A stretch of DNA of 64,000 nt from Wenyingzhuangia sp. 2_MG-2023 (GCF_030548295.1 NZ_JAUOSB010000004.1:124001-188000); one strand, 5' to 3'; positions 44,766 to 56,094 are shown, counted from the stretch's first letter. Notes: generated from the sequence alone by a model not told the origin. Numbers and translations: made by a program.

Positions 44766-47294
44766 TTATTTTTTCTTTGTTGTTTTTGCTGCTGGTTTCT
44801 TAGCCACTGTTTTTTTAGCTGGAGCTCGTTTTTTAGCTGGAGCTTTCTTTTTAGGAGCGTTTTTTTCAATAATATCTTTCACTTCTTCTAAAGTAAGCGC
44901 AGGTGCATCTATTGTTTTTGCCAACTCAATTTTTGTCTTCCCTTTAATAATATTATGCCTCCCCCAACGTGCTTTCTCAACTCTAATCCCTTCATCTTCC
45001 CAATTGTGAACAACTTTTTCAATCTCTTTTCTCTTTTTGTCTTCAATCAGTGTAACAATATCATCATCTGACAAATTATCAAAATCATACTTTTTGTTCA
45101 CATTGATAAACATTCCGTTCCATTTGATAAAAGGACCAAAACGACCTACTCCTTTCTGAACAGGCAAGTCTTCATATTCTGCAATTGGAGCATCTGCTTT
45201 TATTTTTGCCTCTATCAGTTCTACGGCTCTATCAAAATCTACAGACATAGGATCTTCTCCTCTCTCTAAAGAAACATACATAGCTCCGTATTTGATATAA
45301 GGACCAAAACGACCGTTAGAAACAACCGCTTCTTCACCTTTATATGCTCCTAAATTTTTAGGCAACAAAAACAAATCTAAAACATCTTCTAAAGTAACCG
45401 TTCCTAAATTTTGCTCTTTTAACAAACTAGCAAACTCTTTTTCTTCGTCTTCTGGATCACCAATCTGAGCCAAAGGACCAAATTTACCCAAACGCACCAA
45501 AACTGTTTTACCTGATTCTGGATGCTTTCCTAAAATACGTTCTCCACTTTCTCTTTCAGCATTTTCTGCAACATCTTTTACAACAGTATGGAATCCTTGA
45601 TAAAATTCTTTGATCATTCCAATCCACTCCTCATTTCCTTCTGCAATCTCATCAAACTGCGCTTCTACTTTTGCTGTAAATCCGTAATCTAAAATTTTCT
45701 CAAAATGCGCAACTAGAAAGTCGTTTACAATATTTCCGATATCCGTTGGAACCAATTTTCCTTTATCAGAACCTACTTTTTCTGTTAAGGTTTTAGAAAC
45801 AATTTCATCATTTTGCAAAACAAACTGTTCATAACCTCTTTCTACTCCCTCAATAGTTCCTTTCTCTACATAACCTCTTCTTAAAACAGTAGAAATTGTA
45901 GGTGCATAAGTAGAAGGTCTACCTATTCCTAATTCTTCTAGTTGCTTTACCAAAGATGCCTCAGTAAAACGATAAGGTGCTTTTGAAAAACGTTGTGTTG
46001 CTGTAATATATTCATGTTCTAAAACATCACCAACGGTTAAGCGTGGTAACATTCCATCTTGCTCTTCATCCTCATTATCTGTTCCTTCTAAATATACTTT
46101 TAAGAAACCTTCAAACTTGATCATTTCACCGTTTGCAGTAAAAATCTTAGTATTTTTATCATTTTCAATTTTCACGTTTGTACGTTCCAATTGAGCATCA
46201 CTCATTTGAGAAGCTAATGTTCTTTTCCAAATCAAATCGTACAATCTATTTTGATCGTATTCTTGATGAATTTCATGAAGTGTCATGTCTGTAGGACGAA
46301 TGGCCTCATGTGCTTCTTGTGCTCCTTTAGACTTAGTATTGTAATTTCTTGGCTTGCTATATTCTGCTCCATAAGAAGCTGTAATTTCATCTGCTGCTAA
46401 TTTTTTAGCTTCTTCAGATAAGTTTACACTATCCGTTCTCATGTATGTAATAATACCCGCTTCGTACAAACGTTGTGCAACGGTCATGGTTTTAGAAACA
46501 GAAAAACCTAATTTCCTAGCTGCTTCTTGTTGCAATGTAGAGGTTGTGAACGGTGCTGCTGGAGATTTTTTTGCAGGTTTGGTTGTTAAATCTGCTATTT
46601 TAAACGCTGCTCCCACACATTCCTTTAAAAACTTTTCTGCCTGTTCTCTTTTTTCAAATGCTTTGGGCAAAGTTGCTTTGAATTTTTTTCCTTCATCATT
46701 AAAAAATTCCGCAACCACTTTGTAACTAGCTTCTGTTACAAATTCTAAAATGCTTCGTTCTCTTTCTACAATCAAACGAACTGCTACAGATTGAACTCTA
46801 CCTGCAGAAAGTCCAGCTTTAACTTTTCTCCACAAAACAGGAGACAATTCATACCCTACAATTCTATCTAAAACTCTACGAGCTTGTTGAGCATCTACTA
46901 GATTGTAATTAATTTTTCTAGGATTTTCAACCGCTTTTAGAATTGCTGTTTTGGTAATTTCATGAAAAACAATACGCTTTGTATTATCTTCACTCAAATT
47001 TAGCTGTTCTTTTAAATGCCAAGCAATAGCTTCTCCTTCTCGATCCTCATCACTTGCTAACCAAACAGTGTCTGCTTTTTTTGCTAAACTTTTCAACTTC
47101 CTAACAACCGTTTTTTTATCATCTGAAACCAAATAGGTAGGTGAAAAATCGCCATCTACGTCAACTCCCAATCCGTTAGAAGGCAAATCTGCGATGTGTC
47201 CAAAACTCGATTCTACTTGAAAATCTTTTCCTAAAAATTTCTCAATTGTCTTAGCCTTTGCTGGTGACTCTACGATTACAAGATTGCTTGCCAT
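44766..47294 (-). CDS. topA: DNA topoisomerase I
   Basis: This type IA enzyme relaxes negative supercoils. It has 842 residues from the ATG at 47294; the earlier in-frame start at 47336 overlaps a reverse TAnnTTTG-like element at 47334-47341. Its first residues, MASNLVIVESPAKAKTIEKF, open the Toprim domain. The catalytic Tyr284 lies in GIITYMRTDSVNLS, and DEDREGEAIAWHL is the Toprim acidic motif. The C-terminus has three small repeats with GRFGPYIKYG-type motifs in place of Cys zinc fingers, then a basic Lys/Ala/Pro tail of about 35 residues, probably a DNA-binding tail. Confidence 0.96.
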   Translation of the reverse strand: MASNLVIVESPAKAKTIEKFLGKDFQVESSFGHIADLPSNGLGVDVDGDFSPTYLVSDDKKTVVRKLKSLAKKADTVWLASDEDREGEAIAWHLKEQLNLSEDNTKRIVFHEITKTAILKAVENPRKINYNLVDAQQARRVLDRIVGYELSPVLWRKVKAGLSAGRVQSVAVRLIVERERSILEFVTEASYKVVAEFFNDEGKKFKATLPKAFEKREQAEKFLKECVGAAFKIADLTTKPAKKSPAAPFTTSTLQQEAARKLGFSVSKTMTVAQRLYEAGIITYMRTDSVNLSEEAKKLAADEITASYGAEYSKPRNYNTKSKGAQEAHEAIRPTDMTLHEIHQEYDQNRLYDLIWKRTLASQMSDAQLERTNVKIENDKNTKIFTANGEMIKFEGFLKVYLEGTDNEDEEQDGMLPRLTVGDVLEHEYITATQRFSKAPYRFTEASLVKQLEELGIGRPSTYAPTISTVLRRGYVEKGTIEGVERGYEQFVLQNDEIVSKTLTEKVGSDKGKLVPTDIGNIVNDFLVAHFEKILDYGFTAKVEAQFDEIAEGNEEWIGMIKEFYQGFHTVVKDVAENAERESGERILGKHPESGKTVLVRLGKFGPLAQIGDPEDEEKEFASLLKEQNLGTVTLEDVLDLFLLPKNLGAYKGEEAVVSNGRFGPYIKYGAMYVSLERGEDPMSVDFDRAVELIEAKIKADAPIAEYEDLPVQKGVGRFGPFIKWNGMFINVNKKYDFDNLSDDDIVTLIEDKKRKEIEKVVHNWEDEGIRVEKARWGRHNIIKGKTKIELAKTIDAPALTLEEVKDIIEKNAPKKKAPAKKRAPAKKTVAKKPAAKTTKKK

Positions 47295-47412
47295 ATCTCT
47301 CTCTTCCTTATTTTTTAGTACTCTATTTTGCGACAAAAGTAGGGAGAAAAATTAAAACGATCATTTATATTCTTGTATTTAAGATTTTCTTAACCACATA
47401 TATTCTGACATC

Positions 47413-47445
47413 TTGTCATAAAATACAATATTTATTGTAAATTTG
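47413..47445 (+). promoter_or_regulatory. Flavobacterial promoter of miaB
   Basis: TTG at 47413-47415, a 22-bp spacer and TAAATTTG at 47438-47445 match the consensus; the miaB ATG is 22 bases downstream. Confidence 0.65.
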
Positions 47446-47467
47446 CATCCCTAGAAAATCACAAAAA

Positions 47468-48925
47468 ATGAGCAGAGTTACAACAGAAGAAAAGATTATT
47501 GATGCAAACAAACAAGGACATCCCCTTTCTACTGATTATAAAGAAGGTAACACTAAAAAGCTTTATATAGAAAGTTATGGTTGCCAAATGAACATGAATG
47601 ATAGCGAGATTGTTGCTTCTATCTTGTCTGAAAGTGGTTACAACACAACATTAAATTTAGAAGAAGCTGATTTGGTAATGGTTAACACTTGTTCTATTCG
47701 CGAAAAAGCAGAACAAACTATTAGAAAACGTCTTCAAAAATACAATGCCATCAAAAAAATAAATCCTAGTATGAAAGTTGGGGTTTTAGGATGTATGGCA
47801 GAACGTTTGAAATCTAAGTTTTTAGAAGAAGAAAAAATTGTGGATTTGGTGGTTGGACCCGATGCTTATAGAGATTTGCCCAACTTATTAGAAGAAGTTA
47901 ACGAAGGTAGAAATGCTGTAAACGTTCTTTTGTCTAAAGAAGAAACGTATGCCGATGTATCTCCAGTTCGATTAAATTCTAATGGAGTTTCCGCCTTTGT
48001 CACCATTACTCGTGGTTGTGATAATATGTGTACTTTTTGTGTTGTGCCTTTTACGCGAGGACGAGAAAGATCTAGAGACCCACAAAGTATTATTTCTGAA
48101 ATTAAAGATTTACAAACTAAAGGATATAAAGAAATTACTTTATTAGGGCAAAATGTTGATAGTTACCTTTGGTATGGTGGTGGACTTAAAAAAGATTTTG
48201 ACAAAGCTAGTGACATTGCTCAAGCTACTGCCGTTGGATTTGCAGATTTATTAAAAATGGTGGCTAGTAATTTTCCTGAAATGTGGGTGCGTTTTTTCAC
48301 CAACAACCCACAAGACATGGATATTGAAGTATTGCATGCCATGGTAAAATATCCAAACATCTGTAGGTATTTACATTTGCCTGTACAATCTGGAAGCACT
48401 ACTGTGTTAGAACGCATGAACCGCCAACACACGCGTGAAGAGTACATGGAGTTGATAGACAAAATCAAAACTTTATTGCCAGATTGTGCTATTTCTCAAG
48501 ATATGATTATTGGTTTTTGTGGTGAAACAGAAGAAGAACACAAAGACACTCTATCTTTAATGGAATATGTAAATTATGACTATGGATTTATGTTTTCTTA
48601 CTCTGAAAGACCTGGAACTTTGGCTGAGAAAAAATTTCCAGATGATGTACCAGCAGAAACTAAAAAAAGACGTTTGCAAGAAGTGATTGATTTGCAAAGA
48701 AAAATGAGTCTTGCCAACACCCAAGCTTATCTTGGTAAAACTGTAGTTGCTTTGATTGAAAGCAATTCTAAAAAATCCGATCAGCATTGGATGGCTAGGA
48801 ACTCTCAAAACTATGCGATTGTTTTTCCAAAAGGAGAAAATCAAAAACCAGGAGACTTTGTGAAAATTAAAATTACTGATTGTACTTCTGCAACATTGCT
48901 AGGAGACTATGTAAGTCATTCTTAA
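47468..48925 (+). CDS. miaB: tRNA-2-methylthio-N6-dimethylallyladenosine synthase MiaB
   Basis: This 485-residue radical-SAM methylthiotransferase modifies A37 of tRNAs reading UNN codons. The N-terminal UPF0004 domain has ESYGCQMNMNDSE, and later VNTCSIREKA and LGCMAERL supply Cys for the auxiliary cluster. The radical-SAM motif is CDNMCTFC, followed by PFTRGRERSR. A TRAM domain ends the protein. It has a good promoter of its own. A sigma-54 activator follows 21 bases later in the same direction. Confidence 0.97.
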   Translation: MSRVTTEEKIIDANKQGHPLSTDYKEGNTKKLYIESYGCQMNMNDSEIVASILSESGYNTTLNLEEADLVMVNTCSIREKAEQTIRKRLQKYNAIKKINPSMKVGVLGCMAERLKSKFLEEEKIVDLVVGPDAYRDLPNLLEEVNEGRNAVNVLLSKEETYADVSPVRLNSNGVSAFVTITRGCDNMCTFCVVPFTRGRERSRDPQSIISEIKDLQTKGYKEITLLGQNVDSYLWYGGGLKKDFDKASDIAQATAVGFADLLKMVASNFPEMWVRFFTNNPQDMDIEVLHAMVKYPNICRYLHLPVQSGSTTVLERMNRQHTREEYMELIDKIKTLLPDCAISQDMIIGFCGETEEEHKDTLSLMEYVNYDYGFMFSYSERPGTLAEKKFPDDVPAETKKRRLQEVIDLQRKMSLANTQAYLGKTVVALIESNSKKSDQHWMARNSQNYAIVFPKGENQKPGDFVKIKITDCTSATLLGDYVSHS

Positions 48926-48946
48926 ATTATCATCAAAAAAACAATT

Positions 48947-50185
48947 ATGGAATCTGTTCAAGTAATCAAACAGCGTTTTGGAATTATAGGTAACGATCCT
49001 CAACTCAATAGATCTATCGAAAAAGCTACACGTGTAGCTCCTACCGACATTTCCGTTTTGGTGATTGGTGAAAGTGGTGTGGGTAAAGAAAGTATTCCTA
49101 AAATTATTCATTCCCTATCTCACAGAAAGCACAACAATTACATTGCGGTAAACTGTGGTGCTATACCAGAAGGAACTATTGATAGTGAATTGTTTGGACA
49201 CGAAAAAGGAGCTTTTACAGGTGCCAACAACTCGCGTAAAGGATATTTTGAAGTAGCCGATGGAGGAACTATTTTTTTAGATGAAGTTGGTGAATTGCCA
49301 CTAACCACACAAGTACGTTTGTTGCGTGTTTTAGAAAATGGGGAATTCATCAAAGTAGGTTCTTCGGATGTTCAAAAAACAAATGTAAGAATTGTAGCTG
49401 CTACCAATGTAAAAATGATAGAGGCTATTAAAAAAGGACGGTTTAGAGAAGATCTTTATTACCGACTTAGTACCATAGAAATAGAATTGCCTCCACTAAG
49501 AAACAGAAACGAGGACATTCATTTGTTGTTCAGAAAATTTGCTTCGGATTTTGCCCAGAAATACAAAATGCCTACCGTAAGGCTAAACGAAGAAGCTATC
49601 GATTTGTTATTGAGATACCATTTTCCTGGGAACATTCGACAATTGAGAAATATAGCCGAACAAGTTTCTATCATTGAAGAAAATAGAAACATTACCGCAA
49701 CAGTCTTAAAAAATTACTTACCAAATCTAAGCAGCTCTTCTCTTCCTATGGTTGTAGAAGAATCTAAATCTTTTAGTACCGAAGAAAAATCTGGGTTGTT
49801 AAAAATGATTTATGAATTAAGAACTGAATTAAACGAACTGAAAAAGGTTACTCTTAATTTAATGCATGGTAATAAGGATAGAGATTCTGAAAGTTTTTTA
49901 AATACTTCTTCTCAGCCCAAAGCAATTGCTCCAGCACCTGTTACAAAACCAAATTCTAGTTTGATTTCTTATCAAAGTAAACCTGAGATTGAAGAAGATT
50001 TAGACGATGAATATTCTTTTATTGAAACCATTGAGGAAGATGAAAATCTATCTTTACAAGACAAAGAAATTGAAATGATTAAAAAATCATTGGAACGCAA
50101 TAACAACAAGCGAAAACTAGCCGCTAAAGAATTGGGAATCTCGGAACGAACTTTGTATAGAAAAATAAAACAATACAACTTATAA
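48947..50185 (+). CDS. Sigma-54-dependent transcriptional activator without receiver domain
   Basis: The 412-residue AAA+ activator has Walker A GESGVGKES, the sigma-54 contact loop EKGAFTGANN, Walker B GGTIFLDEVGEL and FREDLYYRLSTIEIELPPLR; the C-terminus is a Fis-type HTH (LERNNNKRKLAAKELGISER). There is no N-terminal receiver, PAS or GAF domain, so activity is probably set by expression or a partner. A flexible acidic linker (about 270-370) separates ATPase and HTH. It stands between miaB and lptE. Targets are unknown; envelope genes next door are a guess. Confidence 0.92.
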   Translation: MESVQVIKQRFGIIGNDPQLNRSIEKATRVAPTDISVLVIGESGVGKESIPKIIHSLSHRKHNNYIAVNCGAIPEGTIDSELFGHEKGAFTGANNSRKGYFEVADGGTIFLDEVGELPLTTQVRLLRVLENGEFIKVGSSDVQKTNVRIVAATNVKMIEAIKKGRFREDLYYRLSTIEIELPPLRNRNEDIHLLFRKFASDFAQKYKMPTVRLNEEAIDLLLRYHFPGNIRQLRNIAEQVSIIEENRNITATVLKNYLPNLSSSSLPMVVEESKSFSTEEKSGLLKMIYELRTELNELKKVTLNLMHGNKDRDSESFLNTSSQPKAIAPAPVTKPNSSLISYQSKPEIEEDLDDEYSFIETIEEDENLSLQDKEIEMIKKSLERNNNKRKLAAKELGISERTLYRKIKQYNL

Positions 50186-50215
50186 TTTATATTTGCCATC
50201 AAACACATTTAGTAT

Positions 50216-50725
50216 ATGTTACACAAAATTTTATCTAGAATTGCTGCTATTTTAATTCTTTCTATAACTATTAGTTGTGGTATTTATAGCTTTACAGGAG
50301 GTGATACAGGAGATGCTAAAACCATTCAAATTGATTTTTTCAACAACAATGCCCAATTGATTGAACCAACATTAAGTCAAGAATTCACCATCAATTTACA
50401 AGACTTTTTCATCACACAAACCAATCTAAATTTAGTAAAAACTGGTGGAGATTTGCAATTTGAAGGAGAAATTACTCGCTACACCATTACTCCAATGTCT
50501 GCCAATGCAGATCAAGGAGCTTCCCAAAATAGGTTGACCATAGAATTCAATGTCCGCTTCTACAACAAAGCTGATGAAACCAAAAACTTTGAAAAAAGAT
50601 TTAGTCACTTTTACGATTACGATGCTGATGTAATTTTACAAGGAACTGGATTAGACACTGCTTTTGAAGAGATTTTTGAAAGAGTGAACCAAAACATATT
50701 TAACGCTTCGGTAGCCAACTGGTAA
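50216..50725 (+). CDS. lptE: LptE-like LPS assembly lipoprotein
   Basis: The 169-residue lipoprotein has lipobox TISC (Cys near 21) followed by GIYSFTGGDTGDAKTIQI, the usual beginning of flavobacterial LptE. The fold (two helices on a beta sheet) is supported by the alternating pattern and by FEKRFSHFYDYDADV. LptE plugs LptD and delivers LPS to the outer leaflet. It is 30 bases after the sigma-54 activator and 6 before the TPR-like gene. The name rests on family resemblance to Bacteroidota LptE. Confidence 0.85.
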   Translation: MLHKILSRIAAILILSITISCGIYSFTGGDTGDAKTIQIDFFNNNAQLIEPTLSQEFTINLQDFFITQTNLNLVKTGGDLQFEGEITRYTITPMSANADQGASQNRLTIEFNVRFYNKADETKNFEKRFSHFYDYDADVILQGTGLDTAFEEIFERVNQNIFNASVANW

Positions 50726-50731
50726 AAAAAT

Positions 50732-51463
50732 ATGCACAATACTTTTACACAAGCCGTTAAAACAAAAAACACCAAAGACATAGGCATCAGTCAATTGGAA
50801 CAGATTGCTGATGCCTATCCTTATTTCTCTCTTGCAAAAACTATCTTACTAAAAAAATACCATTCTTCAGAGCATTTTAAATACAACCACACTTTAAAGA
50901 ATGTAGCTGCACATACTATAAGTAGAGATGTTTTGTTTGATTTTATCAATCTTTTAGAAGAAGAAAAAGAACAACCATCAAACCCAAGTGTTGCAAAAAC
51001 GGTAAAGAATACAATTTTTAACCTAAAAAAAGAAGTTGTTGATCATAGCTCTACAACAACTCTTAACACAGAAACTCCGTTTGAATTTACTTCATCAGAA
51101 AAACACAGTTTTCAACAATGGTTGCAATTGAATCATCAAAAACCAATTGCTAGAAATACACCAAAAGCAAAACCTTTAGAGCCCAAACTAGACATTATTG
51201 ACCAATTTATTTTAAACAATCCTAAGATTTCACCTGTTAAAAAAACAGAAACTCCTAAGAAAAATTTGTCTCTTAAAAAAAGTGATGATATCAACACAAA
51301 CCAGTTAATGACAGAAACTTTGGCCAAAGTTTATATCGCACAAAAGAAATACAATGATGCCATTCAAGCCTATAAAATTTTAAGTTTGAAATATCCAGAA
51401 AAAAGTAGTTTCTTTGCAAACCAAATAGAAAGAATAGAAATATTACAAACTCATAAATCATGA
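50732..51463 (+). CDS. Uncharacterised protein with C-terminal TPR-like helices
   Basis: I do not recognise a named family for these 243 residues. The N-terminal part (1-90) is helical, the middle (about 90-185) is polar and low in structure, and the C-terminus (about 200-240, KVYIAQKKYNDAIQAYKILS) is one TPR-like helix pair. There is no signal or membrane helix. It sits between lptE (6 bases) and secG (ATGA overlap, 4 bases), so it belongs to an envelope/secretion operon; an adaptor role is a guess. Confidence 0.7.
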   Translation: MHNTFTQAVKTKNTKDIGISQLEQIADAYPYFSLAKTILLKKYHSSEHFKYNHTLKNVAAHTISRDVLFDFINLLEEEKEQPSNPSVAKTVKNTIFNLKKEVVDHSSTTTLNTETPFEFTSSEKHSFQQWLQLNHQKPIARNTPKAKPLEPKLDIIDQFILNNPKISPVKKTETPKKNLSLKKSDDINTNQLMTETLAKVYIAQKKYNDAIQAYKILSLKYPEKSSFFANQIERIEILQTHKS

Positions 51464-51825
51464 CATACAACTTATTGTTAATTCTAATTATGGTAGTGGC
51501 TGTGCTACTTATATTAATTGTACTAGTACAAAACCCTAAAGGAGGAGGATTGTCTTCATCTCTAACAGGTGGAAGTGGTTCTACTATTGGAGGAGTACAA
51601 AGCACTAACAACTTTTTAGACAAAGCTACCTGGACGTTAGCAATTACTTTATTAGCCTTGATTTTATTATCTAGTCTTGCAATTCCTAGAGATCAATCTA
51701 GTCAATCTGAATTACAAGAGACTATTCAACAAAGAAATGAAGTAGCTCCATCTGAAGAAGATGCTGCACAAATTGAAGATATTATTAACAATACTCCTCA
51801 AGAAGAAAACAAAAAAGAAGAATAG
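51460..51825 (+). CDS. secG: Preprotein translocase subunit SecG
   Basis: The 121-residue protein has two membrane helices (about 4-23 and 55-78). The conserved loop LVQNPKGGGLSSSLTGGSGS between them is the SecG signature. An acidic C-terminal tail (about 85-121) is longer than in E. coli. It assists SecYEG translocation. The start overlaps the previous gene by 4 bases, and a strong terminator follows. Confidence 0.95.
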   Translation: MTYNLLLILIMVVAVLLILIVLVQNPKGGGLSSSLTGGSGSTIGGVQSTNNFLDKATWTLAITLLALILLSSLAIPRDQSSQSELQETIQQRNEVAPSEEDAAQIEDIINNTPQEENKKEE

Positions 51826-51850
51826 TTTAAACAAAACATATTTAAATTAT

Positions 51851-51889
51851 AAAAATGTCATCATGTCACTCATGATGACATTTTTTTTT
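51851..51889 (+). terminator. Terminator after secG
   Basis: 15-bp perfect arms (51851-51865 and 51871-51885, core ATGTCATCATG) with loop TCACT are followed by a run of T, 26 bases past the stop. Confidence 0.95.
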
Positions 51890-51899
51890 AAAACAAATG

Positions 51900-51940
51900 A
51901 CATTCTCAGATTGGCATACTTTTCGAATATGCATGAATGT
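51900..51940. promoter_or_regulatory. Interrupted inverted repeat upstream of groES
   Basis: ACATTC (51900-51905) and GAATGT (51935-51940) flank GCATA-9-TATGC (51914-51932). The 9-base spacer equals that of the CIRCE heat-shock operator, but the arm sequences do not match CIRCE. It is a candidate operator for heat-shock control of groESL and nothing more. Confidence 0.3.
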
Positions 51941-51972
51941 AAATTATAAACACATTTAAATAATATATTATT

Positions 51973-52248
51973 ATGAGCATTAACATTAAACCATTAGCTG
52001 ATCGAGTTTTGGTAGAGCCAGCTCCAGCAGAAACAAAAACTGCTTCTGGATTAATTATTCCAGACTCTGCAAAAGAAAAACCATTAACAGGTACTATAGT
52101 AGCTGTAGGTAATGGAACCAAAGACAATCCTATCACTGTAAAAGTAGGAGATACTGTATTGTACGGAAAGTATGCAGGTACTGAATTGGCTTACGAAGGA
52201 AACGATTATTTAATCATGAGAGAAAGCGACATATTCGCGATTATCTAA
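51973..52248 (+). CDS. groES: Co-chaperonin GroES
   Basis: The 91-residue protein has the full GroES pattern: [14 protein letters not shown], then the mobile loop ([20 protein letters not shown]) and [14 protein letters not shown]. It caps the GroEL chamber. The ATG at 51973 follows a terminator and an inverted repeat; groEL begins 19 bases after its stop. Confidence 0.97.
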   Translation: MSINIKPLADRVLVEPAPAETKTASGLIIPDSAKEKPLTGTIVAVGNGTKDNPITVKVGDTVLYGKYAGTELAYEGNDYLIMRESDIFAII

Positions 52249-52261
52249 TTTAAAAAACTGA

Positions 52262-53899
<1,638 letters not shown>

Positions 53900-53927
53900 G
53901 TCAAACTCTGATATTCTCATAAATTAA

Positions 53928-53962
53928 AAACGCTTCAAATTTAATTTGAAGCGTTTTTTTAT
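53928..53962. terminator. Terminator between groEL and the LysM glucosaminidase gene
   Basis: 13-bp perfect arms (53928-53940 and 53944-53956, AAACGCTTCAAAT) with a 3-base loop have a T-run on the right and As on the left, so it can act for both converging genes. Confidence 0.9.
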
Positions 53963-53983
53963 ACCTGTTTTAAAAATCAAGAA

Positions 53984-55012
53984 TTACTTTATTCTTAGTT
54001 CTTGCCCTATGGAAATATCATTAGACCTTAAGTCATTCATTTTTTTCAATGCATCAACTGTCAATCCATATTTTTTAGAAATAGAATACAACGTTTCTTT
54101 TTGCTGTACAATGTGATGATTTTTCAATTCTGAATTTGTTTTTAACCTTAACACATCTCCTTTATGAATGGTATTGTCAGACAAGTGATTTAACTCTTTC
54201 AGTTCTTCAACTGAAACTCCATATTTTCTAGAAATAGAATACAGCGTATCCTCATCTTCTACCGTATGCGTGTCATATCCAAAACCATTTTCTTCTTCAT
54301 GAACAACAACTACTTTTACAGGACTTTCTTCTTTTCTATCATCAATAATAGTAACCAAGTCTACTTTTCCCTTTAACACCATTTCATCGTACTCATCCAA
54401 ATTATACCTCTCTATATAACTAATCAACTTGTTTGGGTATTTTGGATCCGTTGCATAACCCGCTTTTTTCAATCCTTTTGCCCAACCTTTGTAATCTCCT
54501 TTTCTCAATGTAAATAAATCCGCATACCTAGACCTTGTTGTCAAAAAAAGAGAATGATCTTTATAAGATGTAGATGCATATTCGTATTTTCTAAAACATT
54601 CCCCTTTTTTATCATCATCATGAGTCACACGTTCTCCCTCCCAACCAACATGACATTTGATTCCAAAATGATTGTTAGATTTTCTAGCCAAGTTACTTGT
54701 TCCACTACCTGATTCTAAAATCCCTTGTGCTAAGGTAATACTTGCGGGAATCTTATATTTATGCATCTCTTCCATTGCCATGGGAGCAAATTTCTCTACG
54801 TAAGCCAACGTGGTTTCACTTAAATACGTTTTAGATTTTTTTTTGGTTTGATTGATGACTTTTTCTACCTCTTTCTCCACTTCTTTTGTGGGAACCACCT
54901 TTACTTCTGTTCCTTTATTTGTGGTTGTAGACCTTTTACTTGATACTACTTTTTTACTAGAACCACAGGACGCTAGCAATAAAATCACCCCAAAAACGAA
55001 GACTTTTCTCAT
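53984..55012 (-). CDS. LysM-containing glucosaminidase lipoprotein (GH73)
   Basis: The 342-residue lipoprotein (lipobox LLASC, Cys16) probably cleaves peptidoglycan glycan strands. A basic linker is followed by a GH73 domain (about 70-210) with ITLAQGILESGSGTSNLA, whose Glu is the likely acid, and FGIKCHVGWEGE. Two LysM domains follow (about 245-290 and 298-341, each with TLYSISRKYG or TLYSISKKYG), which bind peptidoglycan. Its ATG overlaps by 4 bases the stop of the upstream PLP-enzyme gene, so the two are co-translated. Confidence 0.93.
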   Translation of the reverse strand: MRKVFVFGVILLLASCGSSKKVVSSKRSTTTNKGTEVKVVPTKEVEKEVEKVINQTKKKSKTYLSETTLAYVEKFAPMAMEEMHKYKIPASITLAQGILESGSGTSNLARKSNNHFGIKCHVGWEGERVTHDDDKKGECFRKYEYASTSYKDHSLFLTTRSRYADLFTLRKGDYKGWAKGLKKAGYATDPKYPNKLISYIERYNLDEYDEMVLKGKVDLVTIIDDRKEESPVKVVVVHEEENGFGYDTHTVEDEDTLYSISRKYGVSVEELKELNHLSDNTIHKGDVLRLKTNSELKNHHIVQQKETLYSISKKYGLTVDALKKMNDLRSNDISIGQELRIK

Positions 55013-55929
55013 AAAATTATACGTTTGTTTTTTTGTTTTAATCGTAGGTTTACACCTTCTATTCCTTGCAAACCGCCTGTGTGAATTGCTAAAATTTTAT
55101 CTCCTTGTTCAAATTTCCCTTTTTGAATTTCTTTTAAAATTCCAAACAACATTTTTCCTGTATATATGGGATCTAAAGCAATGGCTGTTTCTTTTTTAAA
55201 CTCGTTTATAAAAGTAATTAATTCCTCGGTTATTTTTCCATAACCTCCAAAATGATAGTCAGAAATGACCTTCCAATTGCTTTTATTTGGCTGTAGCGAT
55301 TTGATTTCATCAACAATCCAATTCCCTTTAAGCGCAGGAAACACCATAACTTTTTGAGCAATTGAACTAGAATTGATAACACCTGTTACCGTTCCTCCAG
55401 TTCCCATAGCACAAGCAATGTGTGTAAAATCAGCATCTGCATCTGTGAGTATTTCTTCACACCCCTTAATCGCTAAAAGATTGGTTCCTCCTTCTGGTAA
55501 AAAATAACTATTGGGAAATTGATTTTCCAACTCCATTAAAAATGAACTTTCTTTTTTTTGTTGATACTGAGATCTAGTAACAAACAGAAAATTCATTCCA
55601 AATTCATATGCCTTTCTCAAGGTAGGGTTCTGACTCAATGTTTTGTGTAAATCCACTCCCAATTCTTCACCACGAATTACACCAACAGTCGTAAATCCGT
55701 ATTCTTTACCCGCAGCCGCTGTGGCTAAAATGTGATTGGAATAAGCTCCACCAAACGTTACAAAACTTTGCTTGTTTTGTTTTTTAGCTTCTTGTAAATT
55801 GTATTTTAGTTTCCTGAATTTGTTTCCCGAAATAAAAGGATGCAACAAATCTTCTCTTTTTACATAAAGCTCTACTTCTTGCTCTTTTAAAATAGGTAAA
55901 TGAATTTGTATGTTTTGGGAAGTACTCAT
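55009..55929 (-). CDS. PLP-dependent D-cysteine desulfhydrase/ACC deaminase-like enzyme
   Basis: The 306-residue fold-type II PLP enzyme shows KREDLLHPFISGNKFRKL, with the PLP Lys in SGNKFRKL, then FGGAYSNHILATAA and GTGGTVTGV. The family deaminates D-cysteine or 1-aminocyclopropane-1-carboxylate; the exact substrate is not visible, and D-amino-acid ammonia-lyase activity is most likely. It is the first gene of a two-gene unit with the LysM glucosaminidase; D-amino acids from peptidoglycan would link them, which is inference. Confidence 0.87.
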   Translation of the reverse strand: MSTSQNIQIHLPILKEQEVELYVKREDLLHPFISGNKFRKLKYNLQEAKKQNKQSFVTFGGAYSNHILATAAAGKEYGFTTVGVIRGEELGVDLHKTLSQNPTLRKAYEFGMNFLFVTRSQYQQKKESSFLMELENQFPNSYFLPEGGTNLLAIKGCEEILTDADADFTHIACAMGTGGTVTGVINSSSIAQKVMVFPALKGNWIVDEIKSLQPNKSNWKVISDYHFGGYGKITEELITFINEFKKETAIALDPIYTGKMLFGILKEIQKGKFEQGDKILAIHTGGLQGIEGVNLRLKQKNKRIIL

Positions 55930-56094
55930 TTATCTTATATCCACCTTTTTATTTTTTGACACACAATCTTGTCTAAAAAATCACTACATCTATTATCACT
56001 TATTCTTATGCAAATCTAGATAACCAAACAAAAAACCATATCAAAGTAGAGTAGAAAACCAAACCTTTAGAATAGCATTCCTAACACAAACGAT

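Noticed and set aside
51900-51940. CIRCE operator (HrcA site) ahead of groES
   Set aside because: Only the 9-base spacer agrees; the arms do not match TTAGCACTC/GAGTGCTAA.
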